Under the pieces are notes generated by a model. That model was not told the origin of the DNA, ran no database searches, and was given only the letters and a program-made list of their open reading frames with translations. Positions 25,904-33,552 of a stretch of 64,000 bases of DNA are shown in pieces (positions within the stretch are counted from its first letter, which is position 1; every line of letters starts with the position of its first letter). Where the stretch lies: the NCBI RefSeq assembly GCF_900107155.1, contig NZ_FNOX01000009.1:231016-295015 (forward strand). The letters are read 5' to 3'. The translations under genes were made by a program, and so were the position numbers. Source of the DNA: Pseudomonas salomonii. GTDB lineage: Bacteria > Pseudomonadota > Gammaproteobacteria > Pseudomonadales > Pseudomonadaceae.

Positions 25904-25996
25904 GATGATCTCCTTGTGCATCCGGCCAAAAGGTTTCGGGTACGCTAAATCGGGAGATCACCGCCGTCTACTGTCAACCTTCACAGGTAGACATGC

Positions 25997-26245
25997 TCAC
26001 GCATCCTTGCCGCGCTCCACGCGCTCGCGGGCCTTGCGCGCCTGACTTGCACACTTCCTGTACTCCTCGTTATCCCTTGAGGCCTTGGCCCGCCGGTATC
26101 CGTGGTGGTTCTGGCTGGTGTAGTCAGTGCCGAAGGCTTCCTTGAGCTTTTGCAGTTCTTCCTTGCATTGGTGCCGATCGTTGGCGGCCGAAGCGCTGCC
26201 GGCAGCCAGCAATGAAAGCAAAACCAGAGCGAGACTGAGCTTCAT
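25997..26245 (-). CDS. Small secreted, highly basic hypothetical protein
   Basis: An 82-residue protein with a clear signal peptide (MKLSLALVLLSLLAAGSASA, cleavage near residue 20-21). The mature part of about 60 residues is strongly charged, rich in Lys, Arg, Glu and His, with two cysteines (DRHQCKEE and YRKCASQA) that could form a disulfide in the periplasm. The frame is open upstream to 26398 but only the segment from 26245 looks coding. I do not recognise a family. The nearest Shine-Dalgarno-like word, AAGGA, is about 14 bases from the ATG. Confidence 0.65.
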   Translation of the reverse strand: MKLSLALVLLSLLAAGSASAANDRHQCKEELQKLKEAFGTDYTSQNHHGYRRAKASRDNEEYRKCASQARKARERVERGKDA

Positions 26246-26498
26246 GGGGAAGGGCGTCCTTGTTGGCGTGGATGTGCAAAGGCTAGTCCAGTGTGAGGAT
26301 TTAGCCATGGCGCGCGCGCACTGCAAGGGGGCGCGGTAACACCGATGTGGCGCACTCGATTGGGGCCTGTCACCGGTGTATGGGGCCTTGGGTAGCAAGC
26401 TGATTCGAAATGCTGGCGTAGCGCCGCATCCTGATCTGTTAACGATCTATATGATTTAAAACGAATTTATTCCTGTCGTGTTTTTCTGTTACTGCGTG

Positions 26499-26514
26499 TG
26501 GCACACTTTCTGCT
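26499..26514 (+). promoter_or_regulatory. Candidate sigma-54 promoter of the ABC/RidA operon
   Basis: TGGCACACTTTCTGCT matches the -24/-12 consensus (TGGCAC then GC), with the GG and GC dinucleotides exactly 10 bases apart. It lies 66 bases before the binding-protein start at 26580, and an AT-rich stretch (26440-26490) precedes it. In pseudomonads such promoters commonly serve nitrogen- or carbon-scavenging genes. The rest of the 26246-26579 gap shows no gene. Confidence 0.65.
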
Positions 26515-26539
26515 GTCTATTCCGTTGTTACATACTAAG

Positions 26540-26555
26540 TTCCGGTATAGCGGAA
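26540..26555. promoter_or_regulatory. Candidate IclR-type operator
   Basis: TTCCG-GTATAG-CGGAA is a perfect inverted repeat centred about 35 bases downstream of the -12 element and 32 bases before the binding-protein start. A further TTCCG half-site lies at 26520-26524. The place suits a repressor roadblock; the IclR protein encoded at 30131-30895 is the natural candidate. Confidence 0.45.
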
Positions 26556-26579
26556 TACACAACTCCTGGAGTGCTTGTC

Positions 26580-27428
26580 ATGCATCACCGACCTTCCGTG
26601 TTTAAAGCGTGTGTTTTTCTCTTCGCCGCATCGGCTTCCCTCGCAAGCGTTGTGCACGCGGCGGACAGCAAGCTCGATGATGTGCTCAAGCGTGGGCATC
26701 TCATCGTGGGTACAGGCAGTACCAATGCGCCGTGGCACTTCCAGGGAGCGGATGGCAAGTTGCAGGGTTTTGATATCGACATCGGCCGCATCGTGGCTAA
26801 AGGATTGTTCAACGACCCGAGCAAGGTCGAGTTTGTGGTGCAGTCGTCCGACGCACGTATTCCCAACCTGCTGACCGACAAGGTCGACATGAGTTGCCAG
26901 TTCATTACCGTCACCGCCAGCCGTGCGCAGCAGGTTGCCTTTACCCTGCCGTACTACCGAGAAGGCGTAGGCCTGTTGCTGCCGAACAACAGCAAATACA
27001 AAGAAATCGAAGACCTGCAGGCAGCCGGCGATGGCGTGACCGTGGCCGTGCTGCAAAACGTGTACGCCGAAGAGCTGGTGCACCAGGCCCTGCCTAAAGC
27101 CAAGGTCGACCAGTACGACAGCGTTGACCTGATGTACCAGGCCGTGAACTCCGGCCGTGCCGATGCCGCCGCCACCGACCAGTCCTCGGTCAAGTACCTG
27201 ATGGTGCAAAACCCGGGCCGCTACCGCAGCCCGACCTACGCGTGGAGCCCGCAAACCTACGCGTGCGCGGTCAAGCGTGGCGACCAGGACTGGCTGAACT
27301 TCGTCAACACCGCGTTGCATGAAGCCATGACCGGCGTGGAATTCCCGACCTACAAAGCCTCGTTCAAACAATGGTTCGGTGTGGATTTGCCGGAACCTGC
27401 GATCGGTTTCCCGGTTGAGTTCAAGTAA
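26580..27428 (+). CDS. Polar amino-acid-type ABC transporter substrate-binding protein
   Basis: A 282-residue family 3 solute-binding protein. The signal peptide is residues 1-28 (cleavage after VVHA). The mature part begins with the usual LDDVLKRGHLIVGTG and contains FDIDIGRIVAKGLF, DMSCQFITVTASRAQQVAF and YREGVGLLLP, as in glutamine or histidine binding proteins. The start at 26580 follows TGGAG; the longer frame from 26478 runs through the promoter. It heads a five-gene transport and enzyme run. Because the operon goes on to a D-amino-acid dehydratase-like enzyme and KDG kinase, the ligand may be D-glucosaminate; this is inference. Confidence 0.9.
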   Translation: MHHRPSVFKACVFLFAASASLASVVHAADSKLDDVLKRGHLIVGTGSTNAPWHFQGADGKLQGFDIDIGRIVAKGLFNDPSKVEFVVQSSDARIPNLLTDKVDMSCQFITVTASRAQQVAFTLPYYREGVGLLLPNNSKYKEIEDLQAAGDGVTVAVLQNVYAEELVHQALPKAKVDQYDSVDLMYQAVNSGRADAAATDQSSVKYLMVQNPGRYRSPTYAWSPQTYACAVKRGDQDWLNFVNTALHEAMTGVEFPTYKASFKQWFGVDLPEPAIGFPVEFK

Positions 27429-27441
27429 ATCGTAAATCCTG

Positions 27442-27463
27442 GGGCGTCGCTGACGGCGCCCCG
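27442..27463 (+). terminator. Intercistronic hairpin after the binding-protein gene
   Basis: GGGGCG and CGCCCC pair around about 10 bases in the 52-base gap before the first permease gene. There is no T-run. Hairpins at this place commonly protect the binding-protein message and lower permease expression. Confidence 0.5.
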
Positions 27464-27480
27464 ATCAGGTACTGCCGACC

Positions 27481-28143
27481 ATGAACTATCAGTTGAACTT
27501 TGCCGCCGTGTGGCGTGATTTCCCCAGCTTGCTGGCGGGGCTCGGCCTGGGCCTTGAACTGGCCTTGCTGTCGATCGCCATTGGTTGCGTGATCGGCCTG
27601 ATGATGGCGTTTGCGATGCTGTCCAAACACCGGGCGTTGCGAATCTTCGCCTCGGTGTATGTGACGGTGATCCGCAATACGCCGATCCTCGTGCTGATCC
27701 TGTTGATCTACTTTGCCCTGCCTTCGCTTGGGATTCGGCTCGACAAGATCCCCTCGTTCATCATCACCCTGTCGCTGTATGCCGGTGCTTACCTGACCGA
27801 AGTGTTCCGCGCCGGGCTGTTGAATATTCCCAAGGGCTTGCGTGAAGCCGGCTTGGCCATCGGTTTGGGTGAATGGCGTATCCGCGCCTACATCACGGTG
27901 CCGGTGATGCTGCGCAACGTGTTGCCGGCGCTGTCGAACAACTTTATTTCGCTGTTCAAGGACACGTCGCTGGCGGCCGCGATTGCGGTGCCGGAGCTGA
28001 CCTATTACGCCCGCAAGATCAACGTCGAGAGCTACCGGGTGATTGAAACCTGGATGGTCACGACCGCGCTCTATGTGGCGGCCTGTTACTTCATTGCCAT
28101 GCTGCTCCGTTACCTGGAACAGCGTCTGGCGATCCGTCGTTAA
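27481..28143 (+). CDS. Amino-acid-type ABC transporter permease 1
   Basis: A 220-residue HisM/GlnP-type inner-membrane permease with about five transmembrane helices. The family core appears as VTVIRNTPILVLILLIYF near 61-78. The EAA loop contacting the ATPase appears as EVFRAGLLNIPKGLREAGLAIG near 107-128. It works as a heterodimer with the permease encoded 11 bases downstream. Both are the minimal length of the type and belong to one transcript with the ATPase. Confidence 0.9.
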   Translation: MNYQLNFAAVWRDFPSLLAGLGLGLELALLSIAIGCVIGLMMAFAMLSKHRALRIFASVYVTVIRNTPILVLILLIYFALPSLGIRLDKIPSFIITLSLYAGAYLTEVFRAGLLNIPKGLREAGLAIGLGEWRIRAYITVPVMLRNVLPALSNNFISLFKDTSLAAAIAVPELTYYARKINVESYRVIETWMVTTALYVAACYFIAMLLRYLEQRLAIRR

Positions 28144-28154
28144 GGAGGGTTTGC

Positions 28155-28817
28155 ATGTACGAGTCCCCAAGCTGGCTGCATGAATTGTGGATCGCCCGGG
28201 ATACCCTCTGGGCGGGGTTTCAAACCAGTATTTATTGCTCGGTGCTGGCGATTATTTTTGGCACGCTGATCGGCATTTTTGCCGGGTTGATCCTCACCTA
28301 CGGCAAGTTCTGGATGCGCGCGCCGTTTCGTCTGTATGTCGACCTGGTGCGCGGTACGCCGGTGTTTGTGCTGGTGCTGGCGTGTTTTTACATGCTGCCG
28401 GCGCTGGGTTGGCAGATCAGCGCGTTCCAGGCCGGTGCGGTCGGGTTGACGCTGTTCTGCGGCTCCCACGTAGCGGAAATCGTGCGCGGTGCGCTGCAAG
28501 CCATTCCCCGTGGGCAACTGGAAGCGGGCCGGGCGATTGGCCTGACGTTCAAACAGTCGCTGACCTACGTGCTGTTGCCCCAGGCGTTGCGCCAGATCCT
28601 GCCGACCTGGGTCAATTCCTCCACCGAAATCGTCAAGGCCTCGACCTTGCTCTCGGTGATCGGCGTGGCCGAATTGCTGCTCAGCACCCAGCAGGTCATC
28701 GCACGTACCTTCATGACCCTGGAGTTCTACCTGTTCGCCGGGTTTCTGTTCTTTGTCATCAACTACGCCATCGAGTTATTCGGGCGCTACATTGAAAAGC
28801 GGGTGGCCTTGCCATGA
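28155..28817 (+). CDS. Amino-acid-type ABC transporter permease 2
   Basis: A 220-residue HisQ/GlnP-type permease, partner of the gene just upstream. Markers are YVDLVRGTPVFVLVLACFYM near 61-80 and the EAA loop EIVRGALQAIPRGQLEAGRAIG near 107-128. AAGGAGG lies 6 bases before the ATG, the strongest ribosome site in the operon. The stop overlaps the ATPase start (ATGA), so translation of the two is coupled. Confidence 0.9.
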   Translation: MYESPSWLHELWIARDTLWAGFQTSIYCSVLAIIFGTLIGIFAGLILTYGKFWMRAPFRLYVDLVRGTPVFVLVLACFYMLPALGWQISAFQAGAVGLTLFCGSHVAEIVRGALQAIPRGQLEAGRAIGLTFKQSLTYVLLPQALRQILPTWVNSSTEIVKASTLLSVIGVAELLLSTQQVIARTFMTLEFYLFAGFLFFVINYAIELFGRYIEKRVALP

Positions 28818-29596
28818 ACCAACCTCAAACCAACCAACCGCTGCTGAACATTCGTGGCCTGCGCAAACAATATGGCCAGGTCGAAGTGCTCAAGGGCGTC
28901 GACCTGTCCATGCAGCGCGGCAACGTGGTGACATTGATCGGCTCCAGCGGCTCGGGCAAGACCACCTTGCTGCGTTGCGTCAACCTGCTCGAAGAGTTCC
29001 AGGGCGGGCAGATCAGCCTGGACGGCGAGTCCATCGGCTACAGCGAAATCGCCGGCAAGCGCGTGCGTCACCCCGAACGGGTGATTGCCCAACACCGCGC
29101 TATGACTGGCATGGCCTTCCAGCAATTCAACCTGTTCCCGCATCTGAGCGCGTTGCAAAATGTCACCCTCGGCCTGCTCAAGGTCAAGAAAATGGGCAAG
29201 GACGAGGCTGTGGCCCTGGCCGAAAAATGGCTGGACCGCGTGGGCTTGCTGGAGCGGCGCAACCACTTCCCCGGTCAACTTTCCGGCGGTCAGCAACAGC
29301 GCGTGGCGATTGCCCGCGCCATTGCCATGAATCCCAGCCTGATGCTCTTTGATGAAGTCACCTCGGCCCTCGACCCGGAATTGGTGGGGGAGGTGCTCAG
29401 TGTGATCAAGGGCCTGGCGGAAGAGGGCATGACCATGTTGCTGGTCACCCACGAAATGCGCTTTGCCTATGAAGTGTCGGACAAGATCGTCTTCATGAAC
29501 CAGGGCCGCATCGAAGAGCAGGGCGCGCCGAAGGAGATCTTCGAACGCCCGCAATCGCCGCGCCTGGCGGAATTTTTGAAGAATATTCGTTTTTAA
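28814..29596 (+). CDS. Amino-acid-type ABC transporter ATPase
   Basis: A 260-residue GlnQ/HisP-type ATPase. It has Walker A GSSGSGKTTLLR near 43-54, the Q-loop FQQFNLFPHL, signature LSGGQQQRVAIARA, Walker B LMLFDEVTSALDPE and the switch LLVTHEMRFA. The length is normal. It completes a single importer with the two permeases and binding protein upstream, and is followed 15 bases later by a RidA gene. I recall that in related P. fluorescens strains an importer of this layout has been linked genetically to glucosaminate uptake. Confidence 0.92.
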   Translation: MNQPQTNQPLLNIRGLRKQYGQVEVLKGVDLSMQRGNVVTLIGSSGSGKTTLLRCVNLLEEFQGGQISLDGESIGYSEIAGKRVRHPERVIAQHRAMTGMAFQQFNLFPHLSALQNVTLGLLKVKKMGKDEAVALAEKWLDRVGLLERRNHFPGQLSGGQQQRVAIARAIAMNPSLMLFDEVTSALDPELVGEVLSVIKGLAEEGMTMLLVTHEMRFAYEVSDKIVFMNQGRIEEQGAPKEIFERPQSPRLAEFLKNIRF

Positions 29597-29611
29597 TCAG
29601 GAGCAATTTTT

Positions 29612-30001
29612 ATGAGCATTACTCGTTACGGTGCCGGTAGCACTGCCGGCGGCGGTCAGCCGCGTCCTTTCGCCCGTGCCGTGGAAGCCGACGGCTGGCT
29701 CTACGTGTCGGGCCAGGTACCGGCGGTGGACGGTGAAATCATCACCGGCGGCATCATCGAGCAAACCCGCCAGACCATGCGCAACGTGGTGGCGATTCTG
29801 GAAGAGGCCGGTTACGAACTCAAAGACGTGGTGCGCGTTGGCGTATGGCTGGAAGACCCACGGGACTTCTGGAGTTTCAACAAGGTATTCGGCGAGTACT
29901 TCACCCCCGAACACGCCCCGGCACGCGCCTGTGTGCAGGCCAACATGATGGTGGACTGCAAGGTCGAGATCGATTGCGTGGCCTACAAGAAAAAAGGCTA
30001 A
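29612..30001 (+). CDS. RidA-family enamine/imine deaminase
   Basis: A 129-residue RidA (YjgF/UK114) protein. The catalytic Arg105 is in place (APARACVQANMM) and the trimer-forming core VSGQVPAVDGEI and VRVGVWLEDPRDFWSFN is typical. RidA proteins hydrolyse reactive enamine/imine intermediates released by PLP dehydratases, giving the keto acid and ammonia. That fits the PLP dehydratase-like enzyme at 30905-32113. AGGAG precedes the start. The palindromic repeat at 30004 starts two bases after the stop, which may end this transcript. Confidence 0.92.
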   Translation: MSITRYGAGSTAGGGQPRPFARAVEADGWLYVSGQVPAVDGEIITGGIIEQTRQTMRNVVAILEEAGYELKDVVRVGVWLEDPRDFWSFNKVFGEYFTPEHAPARACVQANMMVDCKVEIDCVAYKKKG

Positions 30002-30003
30002 AT

Positions 30004-30110
30004 GATCGTTCCCACGCTCCGCGTGGGAACGCCGCCCTGGACGCTCTGCGTCCGCTTGTGTGACGCAGAGCGTCACGGTATGCATTCCCACGCAGAGCGT
30101 GGGAACGATC
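30004..30110. repeat. GTTCCCACGC-family palindromic repeat, full copy
   Basis: About 107 bases from GATCGTTCCCACGC to GCGTGGGAACGATC, with the same four internal palindromes as the copy at 18249. It fills the gap between the RidA gene and the IclR gene and could act as a transcript end or boundary there. Confidence 0.9.
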
Positions 30111-30130
30111 AATAGAGACCGACGACTGCC

Positions 30131-30895
30131 ATGACCGAAGACACCATCAAGCGCCGCGCCAAAGGATTGGACCGTGCATTCGATATCCTCGATTTTCTCA
30201 AGGAGATCGGCCAGCCCCTGCGCCCGAATGATATTGCCAGCGGCATCGGCAGCCCCAAGTCCACGGTCTATGAACTGGTTGCGTCGTTGCTGGAGCGGCG
30301 CATTCTGGAGACGGTGGGCAAGGACGGTCACGTCTACCTCGGCCGCCAGCTGTACTTTCTCGGCCAGGCGCACCTGCGCCATTTCGACCTGACCCGCGAG
30401 GCCGACCACGCCTTGCAGGAGATCGTCAGCCAGACCCACGAAACCGCGCAGATGTGCCTGCTCAACGGGCGCAAATACACGGTGGCGCTGATGCGCGAAG
30501 GCGAGCGGCATTTTCGGATTTCCTCGGACATCGGCGAAAACGCGCCAATCCCCTGGACCGCTTCCGGGCGCTTGTTGCTGGGGCACTTGAGCGACCAGCA
30601 GATTATCGACCTGATCGACCACGACGACTTCATCCTGCCGGACGGCCAGCGCCTGCCACTGGAAACCTTCCTGGCGCAAATCCGTCAGGCCACCCTCGAT
30701 GGGTTTTTCTCCTTCGACAGCGTGGCCGACACCTTCACCCATTGCTTTGCCGCCCCGGTGCGGGACGCGCAGGGCATCAGCATCGCGACCTTGTGCATCG
30801 TTGCACCGCGCGCCGATGCGATCAAAAACTACAACGACTATCGCCGGGTGTTGATCGACAGCGCCAATAACCTGGCCCGGCGTATCAACGAATAG
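30131..30895 (+). CDS. IclR-family transcriptional regulator
   Basis: A 254-residue IclR-type regulator with a winged HTH in residues 10-75 (LRPNDIASGIGSPKSTVYELVASLLERR) and the C-terminal effector domain (about 90-250) with GENAPIPWTASGRLLLGHL. KdgR, which senses 2-keto-3-deoxygluconate, belongs to this family. Because the next two genes make and phosphorylate KDG-like products in my reading, KDG is a reasonable effector guess. The stop is 9 bases before the dehydratase-like gene, so these are one unit. A likely target is the TTCCG-N6-CGGAA site at 26540. Confidence 0.9.
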   Translation: MTEDTIKRRAKGLDRAFDILDFLKEIGQPLRPNDIASGIGSPKSTVYELVASLLERRILETVGKDGHVYLGRQLYFLGQAHLRHFDLTREADHALQEIVSQTHETAQMCLLNGRKYTVALMREGERHFRISSDIGENAPIPWTASGRLLLGHLSDQQIIDLIDHDDFILPDGQRLPLETFLAQIRQATLDGFFSFDSVADTFTHCFAAPVRDAQGISIATLCIVAPRADAIKNYNDYRRVLIDSANNLARRINE

Positions 30896-30904
30896 GAGTA
30901 CTTC

Positions 30905-32113
30905 ATGTCTGCCCTCAATGCCGTTGAAAAAGGCGCCGCCGCCGTCGGTGCCCACTTGGTGCGCGACGTCAGCCTGCCGGCCCTGGTGCTGCACCGTGAC
31001 GCGCTGGAACACAACATCCGCTGGATGCAGGCATTTGTCAGCAACAGCGGTGCAGAGCTCGCGCCCCATGGCAAAACCAGCATGATGCCGGCGCTGTTCC
31101 AGCGCCAGATCGAGGCGGGCGCCTGGGGCATCACCCTGGCCAATGCCGTGCAGACCCGCGCCGCCTATGCCGGCGGCGTGCGCCGCGTGTTGATGGCCAA
31201 CCAGCTGGTGGGCGCGCCGAACATGGCGCTGATCGCCGACCTGCTGGCCGACCCGGAGTTTGATTTTCACTGCATGGTCGATCACCCGGACAACGTCGCC
31301 GACCTGGGCCTGTTCTTCGCCGCCCGTGGCCTGCGCCTGAACGTGATGATCGAATACGGCGTGGTCGGCGGCCGTTGCGGGTGCCGCAGCGAGCAGCAAG
31401 TGCGCGAGCTGGCCCAGGCGATCAAAGCCCAACCGGCCCTGGCCCTGACCGGTATTGAAGGCTACGAAGGTGTGATCCACGGCGAACACGCCGTCAGCGG
31501 CATCCGTGACTTTGCCGCCAGCCTGGTACGCCTGGCCGTGGACCTGCAAAACAATGGCGCGTTCGACTGGCCCAAGCCGATCATCACCGCCTCGGGTTCG
31601 GCCTGGTACGACCTGATCGCCGAGTCGTTTGAAGCGCAAAACGCCGCCGGCCGCTTCCTCAGCGTGTTGCGCCCCGGCAGCTATGTGGCCCACGACCATG
31701 GCATCTACAAAGAGGCGCAATGCTGCGTGCTCGACCGTCGTAGCGACCTCAACGAAGGCCTGCGCCCGGCCCTGGAAGTCTGGGCGCACGTGCAATCGAT
31801 GCCCGAGCCTGGCTTTGCGGTAGTTGCCCTGGGCAAGCGCGACGTCGCCTACGACGCCGGTTTGCCGGTGCCGCTCAAGCGCTACAAGGCCGGGATTGTG
31901 CCGGCTGAAGGCGATGATGTGACCGCGTGCACAGTCACGGCGGTGATGGACCAGCATGCATTCATGACGGTGGCACCGGGGGTTGAGTTGCGTATCGGCG
32001 ACATCATCTCCTTTGGCACTTCGCACCCGTGCCTGACGTTCGACAAGTGGCAGGTGGGCTGCCTGGTGGATGAGCGGTTGCAGGTCGTTGAATCCTTGCA
32101 TACCTGCTTCTAG
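30905..32113 (+). CDS. PLP/zinc D-amino-acid dehydratase or aldolase-like enzyme (candidate D-glucosaminate dehydratase)
   Basis: A 402-residue fold-type III PLP enzyme of the D-threonine aldolase/D-serine dehydratase (DSD1-like) family. The N-terminal alanine-racemase-like barrel has the PLP lysine at Lys57 (APHGKTSMMP). The C-terminal domain carries the metal motif His374-Pro-Cys376 (GTSHPCLTF), the zinc pair of D-serine dehydratases. Databases often call close relatives amino acid deaminase. Its neighbours (RidA upstream, KDG kinase downstream, an amino-acid-type importer) suggest it removes ammonia from D-glucosaminate to give 2-keto-3-deoxygluconate. D-serine or D-threonine are the main alternatives. 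AGGAG precedes the start. Confidence 0.82.
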   Translation: MSALNAVEKGAAAVGAHLVRDVSLPALVLHRDALEHNIRWMQAFVSNSGAELAPHGKTSMMPALFQRQIEAGAWGITLANAVQTRAAYAGGVRRVLMANQLVGAPNMALIADLLADPEFDFHCMVDHPDNVADLGLFFAARGLRLNVMIEYGVVGGRCGCRSEQQVRELAQAIKAQPALALTGIEGYEGVIHGEHAVSGIRDFAASLVRLAVDLQNNGAFDWPKPIITASGSAWYDLIAESFEAQNAAGRFLSVLRPGSYVAHDHGIYKEAQCCVLDRRSDLNEGLRPALEVWAHVQSMPEPGFAVVALGKRDVAYDAGLPVPLKRYKAGIVPAEGDDVTACTVTAVMDQHAFMTVAPGVELRIGDIISFGTSHPCLTFDKWQVGCLVDERLQVVESLHTCF

Positions 32114-32125
32114 ACCGCTTCGTGG

Positions 32126-32195
32126 TCATCGCAGGCAAGCCAGCTCCCAGAGGTTGAAATGCAATAAAATGTGGGCGCTGGCTTGCCTGCGATGA
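32126..32195. repeat. REP doublet, inverted orientation
   Basis: TCATCGCAGGCAAGCCAGC (32126-32144) and GCTGGCTTGCCTGCGATGA (32177-32195) are perfect inverse copies. It lies between the dehydratase-like gene and kdgK, so it could reduce read-through between the two. Confidence 0.88.
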
Positions 32196-32225
32196 GGCCC
32201 TCCAACACACCCAGAGTCCCCAGGC

Positions 32226-33131
32226 ATGAACACAACTCCCCGCGTCGCCCTGATCGGCGAATGCATGATCGAACTGCAACACCGCGCCGATGGCAGCCTG
32301 CAACAGAGCTTCGGCGGCGACACCTTGAACGCGGCGGTGTACCTGCGCCGCGAGTTGGGCACCGTCGGCACGGTCGACTACGTGACCGCCCTGGGCGATG
32401 ACAGTTTCAGCGATGCCATGTGCCAGCAATGGACCGCCGAAGGCCTCGGCCTGGGCATGGTCCAGCGCCTGCCCGGGCGTCTACCGGGGCTGTACTGCAT
32501 CCAGACCGACGCCAAGGGCGAGCGCAAATTCCTCTACTGGCGCAACGAAGCCGCGGTGCGCGACTGCTTCACCACGCCGGCAGCCGAACCGATCCTGGCG
32601 GCGTTGCCGGAGTACGACGTGGTGTATTTCAGCGGCATCACCCTGGCGGTACTGGGTGAAGTCGGGCGTGAGCGCTTGCTGCAAACCCTGATCGAAACCC
32701 GCCGGCGCGGTGGCAAGGTGGTGTTCGACAACAACTATCGTCCGCGCCTGTGGGCGAGTGTCGACGCGGCGCGCGCGGCGTATCACCAGGTGCTGGCCGA
32801 GGTGGATATCGCCTTGCTGACCGAGGATGACGAGCGCGCATTGTTTGGTTATGCCGACAGCGAGCAGGTGTTCGCGGCGTACCCGGCGATTGCAGAAGTG
32901 GTGCTCAAGCGTGGCGCGGACGCGTGTTTGATCCGCTGTGATGGCGAGCGCTTTGCGGTGCCGGCGCTGAAGGTCGAGAAGGTGGTGGACACCACGGCGG
33001 CCGGGGATTCGTTCAGTGCGGCGTATTTGGCCAGTCGGCTCACGGGCGGTTCGCCTGAACAGGCGGCGTTGGCGGGGCATCGGTTGGCGAGCCGGGTGAT
33101 TCAGGTGCCGGGGGCTTTGATTGCGCGGTGA
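32226..33131 (+). CDS. kdgK: 2-keto-3-deoxygluconate kinase (PfkB family)
   Basis: A 301-residue ribokinase/PfkB-family sugar kinase. It has the N-terminal GGDTLNAAVYL segment near 30-40, the YWR stretch near 104-106 typical of KDG kinases, NNYRPRLW near 169-176 and the catalytic-base motif DTTAAGDSF with Asp261. It would phosphorylate 2-keto-3-deoxygluconate to KDPG, which enters the Entner-Doudoroff pathway. It is the last gene of the putative glucosaminate cluster. The start is an ATG with CCAGG just upstream. Confidence 0.9.
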   Translation: MNTTPRVALIGECMIELQHRADGSLQQSFGGDTLNAAVYLRRELGTVGTVDYVTALGDDSFSDAMCQQWTAEGLGLGMVQRLPGRLPGLYCIQTDAKGERKFLYWRNEAAVRDCFTTPAAEPILAALPEYDVVYFSGITLAVLGEVGRERLLQTLIETRRRGGKVVFDNNYRPRLWASVDAARAAYHQVLAEVDIALLTEDDERALFGYADSEQVFAAYPAIAEVVLKRGADACLIRCDGERFAVPALKVEKVVDTTAAGDSFSAAYLASRLTGGSPEQAALAGHRLASRVIQVPGALIAR

Positions 33132-33230
33132 ATGGCCGCCTGCGGCGGTTCGCAGGCAAGCCAGCTCCCACACTGATCGTTCCCACGCTCTGCGTGGGAA
33201 TGCCTCACCGGACGCTCTGCGTCCGCTCTG
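33129..33230. repeat. REP unit followed by half of a GTTCCCACGC repeat
   Basis: After the kdgK stop comes one REP hairpin (GAACCGCC-type stem with GCAGGCAAGCCAGCTCCCACA, to about 33171). Next is the left half only of the palindromic repeat, GATCGTTCCCACGC...GGACGCTCTGCGTCC (33175-33220). The right half found in the other four copies is missing, and the parvulin stop codon follows at once. Confidence 0.8.
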
Positions 33231-33233
33231 TGG

Positions 33234-33509
33234 TCAGTCGCGGTAAAACACCTGCACCAGGTGATACCCGAACTTGCTCTTGATCGGCCCGTGCACCACC
33301 TTCACCGGCTTCTTGAAGATCACCGCATCAATCGCCCCCACCATCTGCCCAGGCCGCACTTCACCCAAATCACCGCCGCGCTTGCCGGACGGGCAGGTGG
33401 AGTACTTTTTGGCCAGCACATCAAACGCTTCGCCCTTGGCAATGCGCTGTTTGAGCTGTTCGGCTTCTTCACTGGTTTTCACCAGAATATGACGGGCTTG
33501 GGCTTTCAT
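33234..33509 (-). CDS. Small cytoplasmic parvulin-type peptidyl-prolyl isomerase
   Basis: A 91-residue single-domain parvulin (PpiC type) without signal peptide. It catalyses cis-trans isomerisation of prolyl bonds. The fold markers are the opening ARHILVKTSEEAEQL, the loop STCPSGKRGGDLGEV, GQMVGAIDAVIF and the closing HGPIKSKFGYHLVQV with the active-site His. It resembles the second parvulin at 47972-48253 over its whole length, so the window holds two paralogues. It is convergent with kdgK across a REP unit and half a palindromic repeat. Confidence 0.92.
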   Translation of the reverse strand: MKAQARHILVKTSEEAEQLKQRIAKGEAFDVLAKKYSTCPSGKRGGDLGEVRPGQMVGAIDAVIFKKPVKVVHGPIKSKFGYHLVQVFYRD

Positions 33510-33552
33510 AACGTTCTACCAGGTGTGCGACGGCGCGCGATTATGCCTGAAC

